From positions 1,101,435 through 1,165,434 of the forward strand of contig NZ_JH584241.1 of NCBI RefSeq assembly GCF_000241485.1: a DNA stretch of 64,000 nt, read 5' to 3'. The notes under the pieces were generated by a model. That model made no database searches. It worked only from the letters and a program-made list of their open reading frames with translations, and was not told where the DNA came from. Below, in pieces: positions 25,603 to 34,750 of the stretch (positions are counted from its first letter, which is position 1; each line of letters begins with the position of its first letter). The DNA is from Sphingomonas sp. PAMC 26605 (GTDB lineage Bacteria; Pseudomonadota; Alphaproteobacteria; Sphingomonadales; Sphingomonadaceae). The translations under genes and the position numbers were made by a program.

Positions 25603-27465
25603 ATGACCGCTGCGCCGCTGGTGGCGCTGGTCGGCAATCCCAATGCCGGCAAGAGCGCGCTGTTCAACGCGCTGACCGGCGCCCGGCAGAAGGTCGGCAA
25701 TTATCCCGGCGTCACGGTCGAGCGCCATTCGGGCAAATTGACGCTCCCCGACGGGCGGATCGTCGATCTCGTCGATCTTCCCGGCGCCTATAGCCTCGAC
25801 CCGTCGAGCCCCGACGAGCGCGTAACGCGCGACTTCGTCACCGGCACGCAGGCGGGCGAGCGGTTGCCCGACGCGCTGGTGGTCGTGGTCGACGCGTCGA
25901 ACCTCGACAACCATCTTCGCTTCACGCTCCAGCTGATCGCGCTCGGACTGCCGGTGGTGGTCGCGCTCAACATGTTCGATCTCGCCGAGCGCGACGGGCT
26001 GACGCTCGATCCGTTGAAGCTCGCGGCCGAACTCGGCGTTCCGGTCGTACCGACCGTCGCGGTGCGGCGGCGGGGGCTCGACGAATTGAAGATCCTGCTC
26101 GGCGGGATCGTCGATGCGGACGCCGCGATCCGGCTGCGCCCGAGCAACCATGCGATCGGCGAGGACATCGTCACGCTGCAGCGCCGCGCGCGGAAGATCG
26201 CGCAAGCGGCGACGGTCGAGGAAGCCCCGGCGCGGCGCTGGGGCAATGCGCTCGATGCGGTCGCGCTGCATCCGGTGTTCGGGCTGGTGCTGCTGTTCGC
26301 CATCCTGTTCGTGATGTTCCAGGCGGTGTTCTTCGCAGGCGCCGCGCCGGCCGACGCGATCGCCGGCGTGTTCGATTGGATCGCCGGGCTGGTCAAGCAG
26401 GCGATGCCCGATTCGGTGCTGCGCTCGCTGATCACCGACGGGATCATCGCCGGCGTCGGGGCAGTGGTGAAGTTCCTGCCGCAGATCCTGATCATGTTCT
26501 TCTTCATCCTCGTGCTCGAGGCGAGCGGCTACATGGTCCGCGCCGCTTTCCTGATGGACCGGATGATGGCGAGCGTCGGGCTGTCGGGGCGTGCCTTCAT
26601 CCCGCTCCTGTCGAGCTTCGCCTGCGCGGTGCCCGGCATCATGTCGACGCGGACGATCGAGGACGAGAAGGACCGGCTGACCACGATCCTCGTCGCGCCG
26701 CTGATGACCTGCTCGGCGCGGCTCCCCGTCTATACGCTGGTGATCGGCGCGCTGATCCCCGACACCAAGGTACTGCCGTTCGTCGGGCTGCAAGGGCTGG
26801 TGATGCTCGGGCTCTACATCATGGGCGTGGTCGGCGCGTTCGTCGTCGCCTTCGTGCTGCGCCGGACGGTGACCAAGGGCGCCTCGTCGGGCTTCATGAT
26901 GGAGATGCCGAAATATCAGCTGCCGCGGCTGCGCGATCTCGCGATCGGGCTGTGGAGCCGTGCGGAGATCTTCCTCAAGCGTGCCGGCACGACGATCGCC
27001 TTCACCACGATCGTGCTGTGGGCGTTGCTGAGCTTCCCCAAGCCGCCCGAGGGCAGCCCGGTGTCGCCGGTCAATTATTCGGTCGCCGGACGGATCGCCA
27101 ACGGGATCGAACCCGCCTTCCGCCCGATCGGTTTCAATCGCGACATCGTGCTCGCGTTGATCCCGGCGATGGCGGCGCGCGAGGTCGCGGTGGCAGCACT
27201 CGGTACCGTCTATGCGATCGACACCGCCGGCGACGCAGATGAATCCAAAATGGCGCAAACGCTCCACACACGCTGGAGTTTGCCCACCGCGCTCGCTTTC
27301 CTGATGTGGTTCGTGTTCGCGCCGCAGTGCATTTCGACGATCGCGGTGACCCGGCGCGAGACCAACGGATGGAAGTGGCCCGCCTTCATGGTTGGCTATT
27401 TGTTCGCGCTCGCTTACATCGCTGCAGGAGCGGTCTATTGGGCCGCGATCGGATTCGGGCTCTAG
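25603..27465 (+). CDS. feoB: Ferrous iron transporter FeoB
   Basis: A 620-residue inner-membrane Fe(II) transporter with an N-terminal GTPase domain: G1 GNPNAGKS at residues 11-18, G3 DLPG near 54, G4 '[10 protein letters not shown]' near 124. The membrane domain begins near residue 220 and has two Gate-type repeats, including the conserved '[18 protein letters not shown]' segment near residue 340. The length is somewhat shorter than E. coli FeoB (773). The ATG at 25603 follows the feoA stop by one base. No feoC is present. ssb starts 28 nt downstream. Confidence 0.95.
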   Translation: MTAAPLVALVGNPNAGKSALFNALTGARQKVGNYPGVTVERHSGKLTLPDGRIVDLVDLPGAYSLDPSSPDERVTRDFVTGTQAGERLPDALVVVVDASNLDNHLRFTLQLIALGLPVVVALNMFDLAERDGLTLDPLKLAAELGVPVVPTVAVRRRGLDELKILLGGIVDADAAIRLRPSNHAIGEDIVTLQRRARKIAQAATVEEAPARRWGNALDAVALHPVFGLVLLFAILFVMFQAVFFAGAAPADAIAGVFDWIAGLVKQAMPDSVLRSLITDGIIAGVGAVVKFLPQILIMFFFILVLEASGYMVRAAFLMDRMMASVGLSGRAFIPLLSSFACAVPGIMSTRTIEDEKDRLTTILVAPLMTCSARLPVYTLVIGALIPDTKVLPFVGLQGLVMLGLYIMGVVGAFVVAFVLRRTVTKGASSGFMMEMPKYQLPRLRDLAIGLWSRAEIFLKRAGTTIAFTTIVLWALLSFPKPPEGSPVSPVNYSVAGRIANGIEPAFRPIGFNRDIVLALIPAMAAREVAVAALGTVYAIDTAGDADESKMAQTLHTRWSLPTALAFLMWFVFAPQCISTIAVTRRETNGWKWPAFMVGYLFALAYIAAGAVYWAAIGFGL

Positions 27466-27493
27466 CGGGCCCCACAGCAGCGGGATTAGGGAT

Positions 27494-28051
27494 ATGGCGG
27501 GCGGCAGCGTCAACAAGGTGATCATCATCGGGAATCTCGGGCGCGATCCCGAGAGCAAGTCGTTCCAGAATGGCGGCAAGGTGGTCAACCTGCGGATCGC
27601 CACGTCGGAGACGTGGAAGGACAAGAACACCGGCGAGCGCAAGGAACAGACCGAATGGCATTCGGTCGCGATCTTCAACGAAGCGCTGGGCGGCGTCGCC
27701 GAACGCTATCTGCGCAAGGGGTCGAAAGTCTATATCGAGGGCGCGCTGAAAACGCGCAAATGGCAGGACGCCAGCGGCAACGACAAATATTCGACCGAGA
27801 TCGTGCTGCAGGGCTTCAACGGCGTGCTGACGATGCTCGACGGTGCGCCCGGTGCGGGTGGCGGCGGCGGTGGCGGCGGCGGTCCGCGCGACGATTTCGG
27901 CGGGAATGACGATTTCGGTGGCGGCGGCGGTGGCGGCTATGGCGGCGGCCAGCGCAGCGGTGGTGGCGCGGCGCGTGGCGGCGCCCCGGCCGGCGGCGGC
28001 GGCCAGCGCGGCGGATTCGCCGATGATCTCGACGATGATGTGCCGTTCTGA
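27494..28051 (+). CDS. ssb: Single-stranded DNA-binding protein
   Basis: A 185-residue SSB with an N-terminal OB fold (about residues 1-110: '[16 protein letters not shown]', '[11 protein letters not shown]', '[13 protein letters not shown]'), a very glycine-rich linker (about residues 118-172, with long Gly runs) and the acidic C-terminal tip DLDDDVPF that binds partner proteins. It coats single-stranded DNA during replication, repair and recombination. ATG 27494 is the only sensible start. It sits 28 nt after feoB, close enough for read-through, though an own promoter would be expected. The start of the sensor kinase follows 33 nt after its stop. Confidence 0.96.
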   Translation: MAGGSVNKVIIIGNLGRDPESKSFQNGGKVVNLRIATSETWKDKNTGERKEQTEWHSVAIFNEALGGVAERYLRKGSKVYIEGALKTRKWQDASGNDKYSTEIVLQGFNGVLTMLDGAPGAGGGGGGGGGPRDDFGGNDDFGGGGGGGYGGGQRSGGGAARGGAPAGGGGQRGGFADDLDDDVPF

Positions 28052-28084
28052 ACCCGCGGCGCCGTACCGCGTTAACGCTTGGAT

Positions 28085-29608
28085 ATGACAGAGACTCCCG
28101 CACCGCCCGCTGAGGCTCGCCCCGGCTGGCGGATCGACGAAGGCGCGCGCGCCGACGCGATCGCGGAACACGATATCGAAACGCTGCGCGACGACGCAGC
28201 GCTGCGCCGGATCACGGATTTCGCCGCGGCGCTGTGCGGCGTGCCCGTCAGCCTGGTCAGTATCGTCGAGGCCGAGCGGCAGACCTTCCTGTCGCGCACC
28301 GGGCTCGATCTGTCGGAAACGCCGCGCGAAACCTCGTTCTGCGCGCATGCCATGCTCGAGGACACCATCATGGTCGTTCCCGACGCGACGCGCGATCCGC
28401 GCTTCGCCGACAATCCGCTCGTCACCGAGGGGCTCGGCATCCGCTTCTACGCCGGTGTGCCGCTGGTGCGCGAGGACGGCATCCCGCTCGGGTCGCTGTG
28501 CGTGATCGATACCGTCCCGCGCGCGGGGCTCACCCCGCTGCAGCGCCAGGGCCTTGCGGTGCTCGCCGCCGACGTGCTGCGGCGACTGGGCGACAGCCGC
28601 TCGGCGGCCGCCTCGCGCGCCGCGATCGGCGACAGCGAAGGCCGTTTCCGCACGCTCGCGGACACGATGCCGCAAATGGTCTGGTCAACCCAGCCCGACG
28701 GCTTCCACGATTATTACAATGCGCGCTGGTACGAATTTACCGGCGTTCCGGCGGGATCGACCGATGGCGAGGGGTGGAACGGCGTGTTCCATCCCGAGGA
28801 CCAGGAGCGCGCCTGGGCGGTGTGGCAGCGCTCGCTTGCCACCGGCGAGCCATATCAGATCGAATATCGCCTGCGCCGCTACGATGGCGAATACCGCTGG
28901 ACGCTCGGCCGCGCCCTGCCGATCTACGACGCCAATGGCGCGATCGTCCGCTGGTTCGGCACCTGCACCGACATTCACGAGGGCAAGCTCGTACGCGAAG
29001 AGCGCGAAGTCGTCGCGCAAGAGCTGAGCCACCGCATCAAGAATATTTTCGCGGTGATTTCCGGCCTGATCGGCTTTTCCGCACGCGCGCATCCGGGCTT
29101 TGCCAATGTCGCCGACGATTTACGCGCGCGGGTCATCGCGCTTGGACGCGCCCATGATTTCGTCCGGCCGCACAGCGCGCAATCGCGCCCGGCGGCCGAA
29201 CAAACGAGCCTCCAAGGGCTGCTTACCGAACTGTTCGAGCCCTATCAGTCGCGCATCGCGCCGCGCATCTTGGTGACCGGCGACGACATCGTGATCGATG
29301 ACCGGTCGGCGACGCCGCTCGCGTTGCTATTCCATGAGCTTGCGACCAATGCGACCAAATATGGCGCGTTGTACAATGATGACGGCACGATCCGGGTGCA
29401 CAGCCGCCGCGCTGGCGACCGCGTGATAATCGAATGGCGCGAAAGCGGCGGCCCGATCGTTGCGCCGCCAGAAAAGACGGGTTTTGGATCGCAGTTGATT
29501 GAACTGAGCGCCGTTCGTCAACTCGCTGGCACTGTAGCGCAGCGCTGGGAAAGCACTGGGCTCGAGGTCGAAATCATGCTTCCCGAACGTTCGCTCAGCC
29601 GGGTTTGA
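28085..29608 (+). CDS. GAF-PAS sensor histidine kinase, HWE/HisKA_2 type
   Basis: A 507-residue cytoplasmic sensor kinase without membrane helices. Residues about 25-175 form a GAF domain ('FCAHAMLEDTIMVVPDAT', 'FYAGVPLV'). Residues about 185-300 form a PAS domain with 'WYEFTGVPAGSTDGEGW' and the PAC-like 'YRLRRYDGEYRWTLGRALP'. Then comes the phosphoacceptor His316 in 'LSHRIKNIFAVISGL', followed by an HWE-type ATPase with N-box 'LLFHELATNATKYGAL'. Such kinases often sense light, redox or small molecules. No conserved flavin Cys (NCRFLQ) is seen, so LOV-type light sensing is unlikely. It converges on a receiver-only regulator, a probable partner. Confidence 0.87.
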   Translation: MTETPAPPAEARPGWRIDEGARADAIAEHDIETLRDDAALRRITDFAAALCGVPVSLVSIVEAERQTFLSRTGLDLSETPRETSFCAHAMLEDTIMVVPDATRDPRFADNPLVTEGLGIRFYAGVPLVREDGIPLGSLCVIDTVPRAGLTPLQRQGLAVLAADVLRRLGDSRSAAASRAAIGDSEGRFRTLADTMPQMVWSTQPDGFHDYYNARWYEFTGVPAGSTDGEGWNGVFHPEDQERAWAVWQRSLATGEPYQIEYRLRRYDGEYRWTLGRALPIYDANGAIVRWFGTCTDIHEGKLVREEREVVAQELSHRIKNIFAVISGLIGFSARAHPGFANVADDLRARVIALGRAHDFVRPHSAQSRPAAEQTSLQGLLTELFEPYQSRIAPRILVTGDDIVIDDRSATPLALLFHELATNATKYGALYNDDGTIRVHSRRAGDRVIIEWRESGGPIVAPPEKTGFGSQLIELSAVRQLAGTVAQRWESTGLEVEIMLPERSLSRV

Positions 29609-29645
29609 CGATCATCCCAGCAGCGCCGGTCCCCATCGGGAAAGA

Positions 29646-30032
29646 TCAGGCGAGCGGTACGAAATCCACATGCTCGACTGTTTCGGACCCAACCGTGGCG
29701 GCTGCCGCCGCGGCGAGAATCGCATCGGCGCGGAACGGCTTGCGGACATAGCCGACCGCGCCGCTCGGATGCGCGATCTGTCCCGGGTTGGCGGTCACGA
29801 AGATCACCTTGACGCCATAATCGCGCGCAAGCGTTCGCGCCAGGTCGGGACCGGTCGCGCCGTCGCGCAAATTGATGTCGACCAACGCAAAGCTGCAATC
29901 GGCAGCCGCGTCGAGCGCGCCGGTGCGATCCGCCGCGATCGCTTTGACGGCGTACCCTGCATCCATCAGGATCCGCTCGAGGTCGAGTGCAACGAAAATC
30001 TCGTCTTCGACAATGAGGGCGGTAGCGGACAT
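29646..30032 (-). CDS. Single-domain response regulator
   Basis: A 128-residue protein that is a receiver domain only. The acidic pocket is 'LIVEDEIFVALDLE' (residues 6-19). The phosphorylated Asp is D52 in 'ALVDINLRDG', the conserved Thr lies in 'VIFVTANPGQ', and Lys is in 'YVRKPF'. With no output domain, it should work by protein contact or as a phosphate relay. The 'VALDLERILMDAGY' opening is common in receivers paired with HWE kinases, and the gene converges on one at 29608. I chose the ATG at 30032; an upstream in-frame ATG at 30080 would add 16 unlikely residues. Confidence 0.85.
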   Translation of the reverse strand: MSATALIVEDEIFVALDLERILMDAGYAVKAIAADRTGALDAAADCSFALVDINLRDGATGPDLARTLARDYGVKVIFVTANPGQIAHPSGAVGYVRKPFRADAILAAAAAATVGSETVEHVDFVPLA

Positions 30033-30096
30033 GAACAGGGTAACCTTCAGGGTGACGAAACCTACGAACCCCGCGTCCAACGCTTTAGTTCCTGAT

Positions 30097-30693
30097 TTAA
30101 GTTGTCTTCCTCAGGAGAAACACAGCGTGCTCGGCCAGCACATTGGCCGCTGCGGTGATCGTGCGCTGATCCCCCGACAGGAACCAGGCACCCTCGACGA
30201 TGATCCCGCGCTCGCGCACGAAGCTGCGGAAATCGTCAATCGTGACATGGTGAATGTTGGGCGTGTCGTACCAGCGCTCGGGCAGCAGCCGCGTCACCGG
30301 CATCCGCCCGCCGAGCAACAGCGACAGCCGCACGCGCCAATGCGCGAAATTCGGGAACGACACGAACGCCTGGCGGCCGACACGGAGCAGATGGTCGAGC
30401 ACGACGTCGGGACGTTTGGCGGTCTGCAGCGTCTGGCTGAGGATCGCATAATCGAAACTCGCCTGCGGATAATCGGCGAGATCCAGATCGGCATCGCCCT
30501 GGATCACTGACAGCCCACGCGACACCGCCGCGGCGACATTGCCCGAATCGAGCTCGAGCCCGCGCGCATCGACCCGCTTGGTGTCGCGGAGCGCCGCCAT
30601 CAGCGCGCCATCGCCGCAGCCGACGTCGAGGATCCGGCTGCCGGGCGCGACATGCTCGGCGATGATCGCGAGATCGGGGCGCAGCGCGGTCAT
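30097..30693 (-). CDS. metW: Methionine biosynthesis protein MetW
   Basis: A 198-residue SAM-methyltransferase-like protein. Motif I 'RILDVGCGDGALMAAL' lies near residue 20. 'LELDSGNVAAAVSRGLSVIQ', split here by residue 50-70, and 'PNFAHWRVRLSLLLGGRMP' near residue 118 are typical of MetW. MetW works with MetX in homoserine acetylation and methionine synthesis. The start ATG at 30693 overlaps the stop of the GNAT remnant (ATGA). The metX - remnant - metW order on the minus strand is one transcript. No SAM riboswitch is visible because the upstream genes abut closely. Confidence 0.93.
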   Translation of the reverse strand: MTALRPDLAIIAEHVAPGSRILDVGCGDGALMAALRDTKRVDARGLELDSGNVAAAVSRGLSVIQGDADLDLADYPQASFDYAILSQTLQTAKRPDVVLDHLLRVGRQAFVSFPNFAHWRVRLSLLLGGRMPVTRLLPERWYDTPNIHHVTIDDFRSFVRERGIIVEGAWFLSGDQRTITAAANVLAEHAVFLLRKTT

Positions 30694-30905
30694 GCGCGCC
30701 GCGCCGCGGCGAAGGTCGCGCGATCGGTGATCGCGCGGGCAAAGCCGATCTGGGTGCCGCCCCTGTAGGCACCGAGGCAGTGCGAACCGCCGAGCGCGCG
30801 CTCGACCAGGGGGCGGGCGATACCGGGCGAGCAATAGCTCGAAGCGAGCCAGGCGTGGATTCGCGGCCCGTCGAACAGGGCTGGGTCGGCGGACAGCGTG
30901 ATCAT
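30690..30905 (-). pseudogene. Truncated GNAT acetyltransferase remnant between metX and metW
   Basis: A 71-residue reading frame that matches the first half of a small GNAT family acetyltransferase: 'IHAWLASSYCSPGIARPLVERAL', seen here as LASSYCSPGIARPLV near residue 19, then 'GAYRGGTQIGFARAITDRAT' around residues 45-65. Family members continue for another 65-70 residues with the acetyl-CoA-binding loop and C-terminal helix. Here the similarity stops after ITDRATFA and five Ala/Arg residues precede the stop. Both ends overlap the neighbours by 4 nt (ATGA with metX, ATGA with metW). The frame is open, so a short peptide could be made, but the CoA-binding half is missing. Confidence 0.7.
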
Positions 30906-32035
30906 TCGCCCGCCCTCAGGAAGCCGTTGACGACACGGTTCATCTCGGGCGCGTCGAGCAGGAAGGCGTCGTGCCCGAACGGGCTCGACAGCTCGACGAA
31001 GCTGACGGGCGCCCCGGCGGCGTTGAGCGCATGGACGATCGCGCGCGATTCGGCGGTGGGATACAGCCAGTCGGTATCGAAGCTGACGAGGCAGAAGCGC
31101 GCCCTGGCCGCGCGGAAGGCCGTGGCGAGCTGCCCGCCATGTTCCCCCGCGAGATCGAAATAATCCATCGCGCGCGTGATATAGAGGTAGGAATTGGCGT
31201 CGAAGCGATCGACGAAGCTGATCCCCTGGTGGCGCAGATAGCTTTCGATCTGGAAATCGGCGTCGAAGCCGAAGCTGATCGCGCCATCGGGCCGGTCGGG
31301 GCGCGCCTGAAGTCGGCGGCCGAATTTTTCGGTCAGCCCCGCCTCCGACAGATAGGTGATATGCGCCGCCATCCGCGCGACCGCGAGCCCCGCCGCAGGC
31401 GGATCGCCGGCTTCGTAATAGGCGCCGCCGCGCCATTTCGGGTCGGCCATCACCGCCTGGCGCCCGACTTCGTGGAAGGCGATGTTCTGCGCGGTATGAC
31501 GCGCGGTCGAGGCGATCACCACCGCGGCGCGGACACGCTCGGGGAAGGTCGCGGGCCAGCTCAGCGCCTGCATCCCGCCCATTGAGCCGCCGACGACGGC
31601 TTGCAGCGTCTCGATGCCGAGATGATCGAGCAGCATCGCCTGCGCACGCACCATGTCGCGGATCGTGATGACGGGGAACGCCATTCCCCAGGGCGCGCCG
31701 GTCGCCGGATTGACCGTCGCCGGGCCCGACGAGCCCATGCAACTCCCCAGCACATTGGCGCAGACGATGAAGTGCCGCGCCGGATCGATCGGCTTGCCCG
31801 GCCCGACCATCCGCACCCACCAGCCGGGCTTGCCCGTCACCGGATGCGCCGAGGCGACATGCTGGTCACCGGTCAGCGCGTGGCACAGCAGGATCGCGTT
31901 GCTGGCGTCGGCGTTGAGGCTGCCATAGGTCTCGTAGGCGATCTCGACCGGCGAGAGCAGCACGCCGCCATCGAGCCGGAGCGGCCCGGGCAGGCTGACA
32001 TGGCGGGCTAGCCCGAAACGCGGATCGTCGCTCAT
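30902..32035 (-). CDS. metX: Homoserine O-acetyltransferase MetX
   Basis: A 377-residue alpha/beta-hydrolase enzyme that transfers an acyl group to homoserine, the first committed step of methionine synthesis (acetyl or succinyl donor cannot be told with certainty). The nucleophile is Ser151 in '[19 protein letters not shown]'. 'DTDWLYPT' near residue 305 carries the catalytic Asp and 'SPFGHDAFL' near 345 the His. The length and the '[17 protein letters not shown]' segment are typical. The 3' end overlaps the GNAT remnant and metW follows. It lies 27 nt downstream of the amine oxidase gene, leaving no room for a SAM-II riboswitch. Confidence 0.95.
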   Translation of the reverse strand: MSDDPRFGLARHVSLPGPLRLDGGVLLSPVEIAYETYGSLNADASNAILLCHALTGDQHVASAHPVTGKPGWWVRMVGPGKPIDPARHFIVCANVLGSCMGSSGPATVNPATGAPWGMAFPVITIRDMVRAQAMLLDHLGIETLQAVVGGSMGGMQALSWPATFPERVRAAVVIASTARHTAQNIAFHEVGRQAVMADPKWRGGAYYEAGDPPAAGLAVARMAAHITYLSEAGLTEKFGRRLQARPDRPDGAISFGFDADFQIESYLRHQGISFVDRFDANSYLYITRAMDYFDLAGEHGGQLATAFRAARARFCLVSFDTDWLYPTAESRAIVHALNAAGAPVSFVELSSPFGHDAFLLDAPEMNRVVNGFLRAGE

Positions 32036-32062
32036 TTGCCTGCGGTTAGGCCTGCGCAGGGC

Positions 32063-33631
32063 TCAACTCAAGCGGCGCGCATGCGCGCGCCCGGCGATGA
32101 TCGTCTGCGCCGCCAGCCGCCCGGTCTGCGCGCTGCCGTTCATGTAACCGGGATAGGCGTCGGAGAGATGTTCGCCAGCGAAGAGTACAGGGCCCGACGC
32201 GACCGGCGCCTTCGCCATGCCGTCGACTTCGGTCCAGATCAGCCGGCCGAAGCGCGTCAGCTGCCCGGGGCGGAAATTGACATAGGCCCCCATCGACATG
32301 GGGTCACGATGCCAGTTGCTGCGCCGCGCGAACGCGCTCGTCGCGGCAGTGATGCCCGGCAGGCCCGCTTCGGCCTGCGCTGCAAAGCGCTTGGCGAGCG
32401 CCGCGGGTTCGGGCGTATCGGCCGCGGCGACTTCGGCGCCGCCGAGGAACCAGGTCCACACGTCGCCGCTAGCACCACGCCCGCGCACGCTGCCGTCCCA
32501 GCCACTCGCGACGCCACCGCGCGGATTGGTCTGCCAGATCTCGCCGCCGCGGCCCATCACCTTGTCCCACGGCCGCGCGCTCATCCCGGCCTGGACCTTC
32601 ATGTTCACGCCGAGCCCGACCTCGGCGATGAAGCGCGTCCACAGCGGCGGCAGCGGGATGCGGAAATCGATCTTCCGCGTGACCGAAGCGGGCGTCGTGA
32701 CGATGACGTTGGCGGCATCGACGGTCTTGCCGTCCGAAAAAACCAGCCGCACGCCGGGCCCGAACGGATCGACCCGCGTCACGCGACGGTTGGTGGTGAT
32801 CCGCCCGGTGAGCCGCGCCGCCATCGCTGCGATCAGCGCGCTGCTGCCGCCCTCGATCAGATAGCGTTCGTCGCTGCGGCTGAGCACGTCGATCCGCCGC
32901 CCCGAGATCGACGGCAGGTTGAAGATCAGCTCGATCGCCGAGGCCTGGCCCGGCTCGACGCCATATTCGGTGCGCGCGGTCGCCTCCATCAGGCGGCGCA
33001 CCCATGGATCGGGCATCAGCGCGGCGTGCTTGTCGAGATAGGAGGTGAAGCTCATCGCATCGAGCTCGAGCGCGACCTTGGCGTAATTCTGGTCGAGCCG
33101 GACCGAATCGGCATCGATCTGCCCGGCGATTCCGCGCAAGGCGGCCGCGAGCTTGCCCTCGGGCACTTCCTTGCCGTCGCTCAGGATGACGGTGCGATGC
33201 GGCGCGCCCTTGCGGTCGAGCAGCGCAAGTCCGAATTCGCGCGTGAGGGTGTGCATGTCGGCATGGTCGGTGTTGACGAGCTGCCCGCCCGCCTCGACCG
33301 TCGGCTTGCCGGGTTCGTGCGCGGTGTACATCCGCCCGCCGAGCCGCGTACGCGCCTCATAGAGCTGCGCGTCGATCCCGGCCTGCGTCAGGTGCCACAA
33401 CGCCGTCAGCCCGGCGATCCCGCCGCCGATGATCGCCACCGGGCCACCACCCGGCGCCGCAAAGGCGGGCCGCGGCAGTGCCGCCGCGACTCCGCTCGCG
33501 CCCAGCGCCAGCAACACCGCGCGGCGCGTCTGTCCGGTATCGCCTGGCACCGGCGGAGCGATGCCCGCTTCGCTCAGGTTCGCCTGTCGCGCGTCTTCCA
33601 GCGCATGCCAGACCGTTTCGCCACCCCGCAT
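32063..33631 (-). CDS. Flavin monoamine oxidase family protein with Tat-type signal
   Basis: A 522-residue FAD-dependent amine oxidase. Residues 35-60 hold a twin-arginine type signal (RRAVLLALGASGVAAALP...AFA), so the protein is probably exported folded with FAD. The FAD site is 'VAIIGGGIAGLTALWHL' near residue 70, followed by 'EARTRLGGRM'. The C-terminal FAD-contacting block is 'VLFAGEHLSDAYPGYMNG' near residue 495. It should oxidise a primary or secondary amine with oxygen; the substrate is unknown. I chose the ATG at 33631, with a purine-rich GGGAGACGGGA just upstream. A longer N-terminus would overlap the divergent prephenate dehydrogenase gene. Confidence 0.83.
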   Translation of the reverse strand: MRGGETVWHALEDARQANLSEAGIAPPVPGDTGQTRRAVLLALGASGVAAALPRPAFAAPGGGPVAIIGGGIAGLTALWHLTQAGIDAQLYEARTRLGGRMYTAHEPGKPTVEAGGQLVNTDHADMHTLTREFGLALLDRKGAPHRTVILSDGKEVPEGKLAAALRGIAGQIDADSVRLDQNYAKVALELDAMSFTSYLDKHAALMPDPWVRRLMEATARTEYGVEPGQASAIELIFNLPSISGRRIDVLSRSDERYLIEGGSSALIAAMAARLTGRITTNRRVTRVDPFGPGVRLVFSDGKTVDAANVIVTTPASVTRKIDFRIPLPPLWTRFIAEVGLGVNMKVQAGMSARPWDKVMGRGGEIWQTNPRGGVASGWDGSVRGRGASGDVWTWFLGGAEVAAADTPEPAALAKRFAAQAEAGLPGITAATSAFARRSNWHRDPMSMGAYVNFRPGQLTRFGRLIWTEVDGMAKAPVASGPVLFAGEHLSDAYPGYMNGSAQTGRLAAQTIIAGRAHARRLS

Positions 33632-33715
33632 TCCCGTCTCCCACTTGGGCTTTCCTAGCAGGGACGCGCGACAACGCCAGAGGCGCAAACCTTGCCATGA
33701 CGCCAGCGATCCGCC

Positions 33716-34636
33716 ATGCGGCGCGCCATGCTGCCTTTCGCCCGCGTCACCATCATCGGGATCGGCCTGATCGGATCCTCGATCGCGCGCGCCACGCGCG
33801 CCGCGATGCCGAGCGTCGCGCTGACCGGCTACGACGCCGATCCCGACGTGCGCGCGACCGCCGAGCGGCTCGACATGTTCGACGATGTCGCGAGCAGCAG
33901 CGGGGCGGCGGTGATCGACGCCGACCTCGTCATCCTGTGCGTGCCCGTCGGCGCGATGGAAGCCGCCGCGAGCGATTTCGCCGCCGATCTTCCTCCCGAA
34001 GCCGTGGTCAGCGATGTCGGGAGCTGCAAGGCTGAAGTCGTCCGGGCGCTGACAGCAGCGCTGCCCGACGCGACGATCGTGCCCGCGCACCCCGTCGCCG
34101 GAACCGAGCGCAGCGGCCCCGAAGCGGGCTTCGCGACGCTGTTCCACAAGCGCTGGTGCATCCTGACGCCGCCCGAGGGCACCGACACGCTCGCGGTCGA
34201 GCGCGTCGCCGAATTCTGGCGGCGCCTCGGCGCCGAGATCGAGACGATGGCGCCCGACCATCACGACCGCGTGCTCGCGATCACCAGCCATCTGCCGCAT
34301 CTCATCGCCTATACGATCGTCGGCACCGCGTCGGACATGGAAGAGGTCACGCAGTCCGAAGTGATCAAATATTCGGCGGGCGGCTTCCGCGATTTCACGC
34401 GCATCGCCGCGTCGGACCCGACGATGTGGCGCGACGTGTTCCTCGCCAATCGCGAGGCGGTGCTCGATATGCTCCAGCGTTTCTCGGAGGATCTTTCGGC
34501 GCTCCAGCGCGCGATCCGCTGGGGCAAGGGCGACGAGCTGTTCGAGCTGTTCACCAAGACGCGCGCGGTGCGGCGCGGGATCATCGAACAGGGGCAGGAC
34601 GACCCGGCGCCGGATTTCGGGCGGACGCACGAATAG
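33716..34636 (+). CDS. tyrC: Prephenate/arogenate dehydrogenase family protein
   Basis: A 306-residue NAD(P)-dependent dehydrogenase of tyrosine synthesis, acting on prephenate or arogenate. The Rossmann motif is 'ITIIGIGLIGSSIA', written here as IIGIGLIGSS at residues 13-22. 'VVSDVGSCKAEVV' near residue 100 and 'PAHPVAGTERSGPEAG' near 123 carry the substrate-binding His and Arg residues of the family. 'SHLPHLIAYTIVG' lies near 195. Two close starts are possible, ATG 33716 and ATG 33728. It diverges from the amine oxidase gene (84-nt gap). The REP-like pair lies beyond its stop. In this group the gene usually sits with aspC/hisC, which is not seen here. Confidence 0.88.
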   Translation: MRRAMLPFARVTIIGIGLIGSSIARATRAAMPSVALTGYDADPDVRATAERLDMFDDVASSSGAAVIDADLVILCVPVGAMEAAASDFAADLPPEAVVSDVGSCKAEVVRALTAALPDATIVPAHPVAGTERSGPEAGFATLFHKRWCILTPPEGTDTLAVERVAEFWRRLGAEIETMAPDHHDRVLAITSHLPHLIAYTIVGTASDMEEVTQSEVIKYSAGGFRDFTRIAASDPTMWRDVFLANREAVLDMLQRFSEDLSALQRAIRWGKGDELFELFTKTRAVRRGIIEQGQDDPAPDFGRTHE

Positions 34637-34655
34637 CCATTCGGAATACCCCCGC

Positions 34656-34741
34656 CGTCACCCTCGCGAAAGCGAGGGTCCCGCTTCTTCTACTCAGCGC
34701 GGGCCAGGCAGCGGGATCCCCGCTTACGCGGGGATGACGGG
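34656..34741. repeat. Inverted pair of REP-like palindromes
   Basis: Two similar palindromic units face each other. Unit 1 is a hairpin with arms CCCTCGC (34661-34667) and GCGAGGG (34672-34678) and a GAAA loop. Unit 2 has arms ATCCCCGC (34716-34723) and GCGGGGAT (34728-34735) with a TTAC loop. Read on the opposite strand, unit 2 has the same CGTCAnCC...GGGATCCCGCT layout as unit 1. The outer parts (TCCCGCT 34679-34685 and AGCGGGA 34709-34715) also pair. This is a BIME-like element, probably dispersed in the genome, between two convergent genes. Confidence 0.7.
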
Positions 34742-34750
34742 CGATTTTCG

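Noticed and set aside
27860-28010. Repeat array in the 3' part of ssb
   Set aside because: The repeated GGC/GGT triplets encode the glycine-rich SSB linker. They do not form CRISPR-like repeats with unique spacers.
32036-32062. SAM-II riboswitch upstream of metX
   Set aside because: Only 27 nt separate metX from the upstream gene, too short for the aptamer, and no matching fold was seen.
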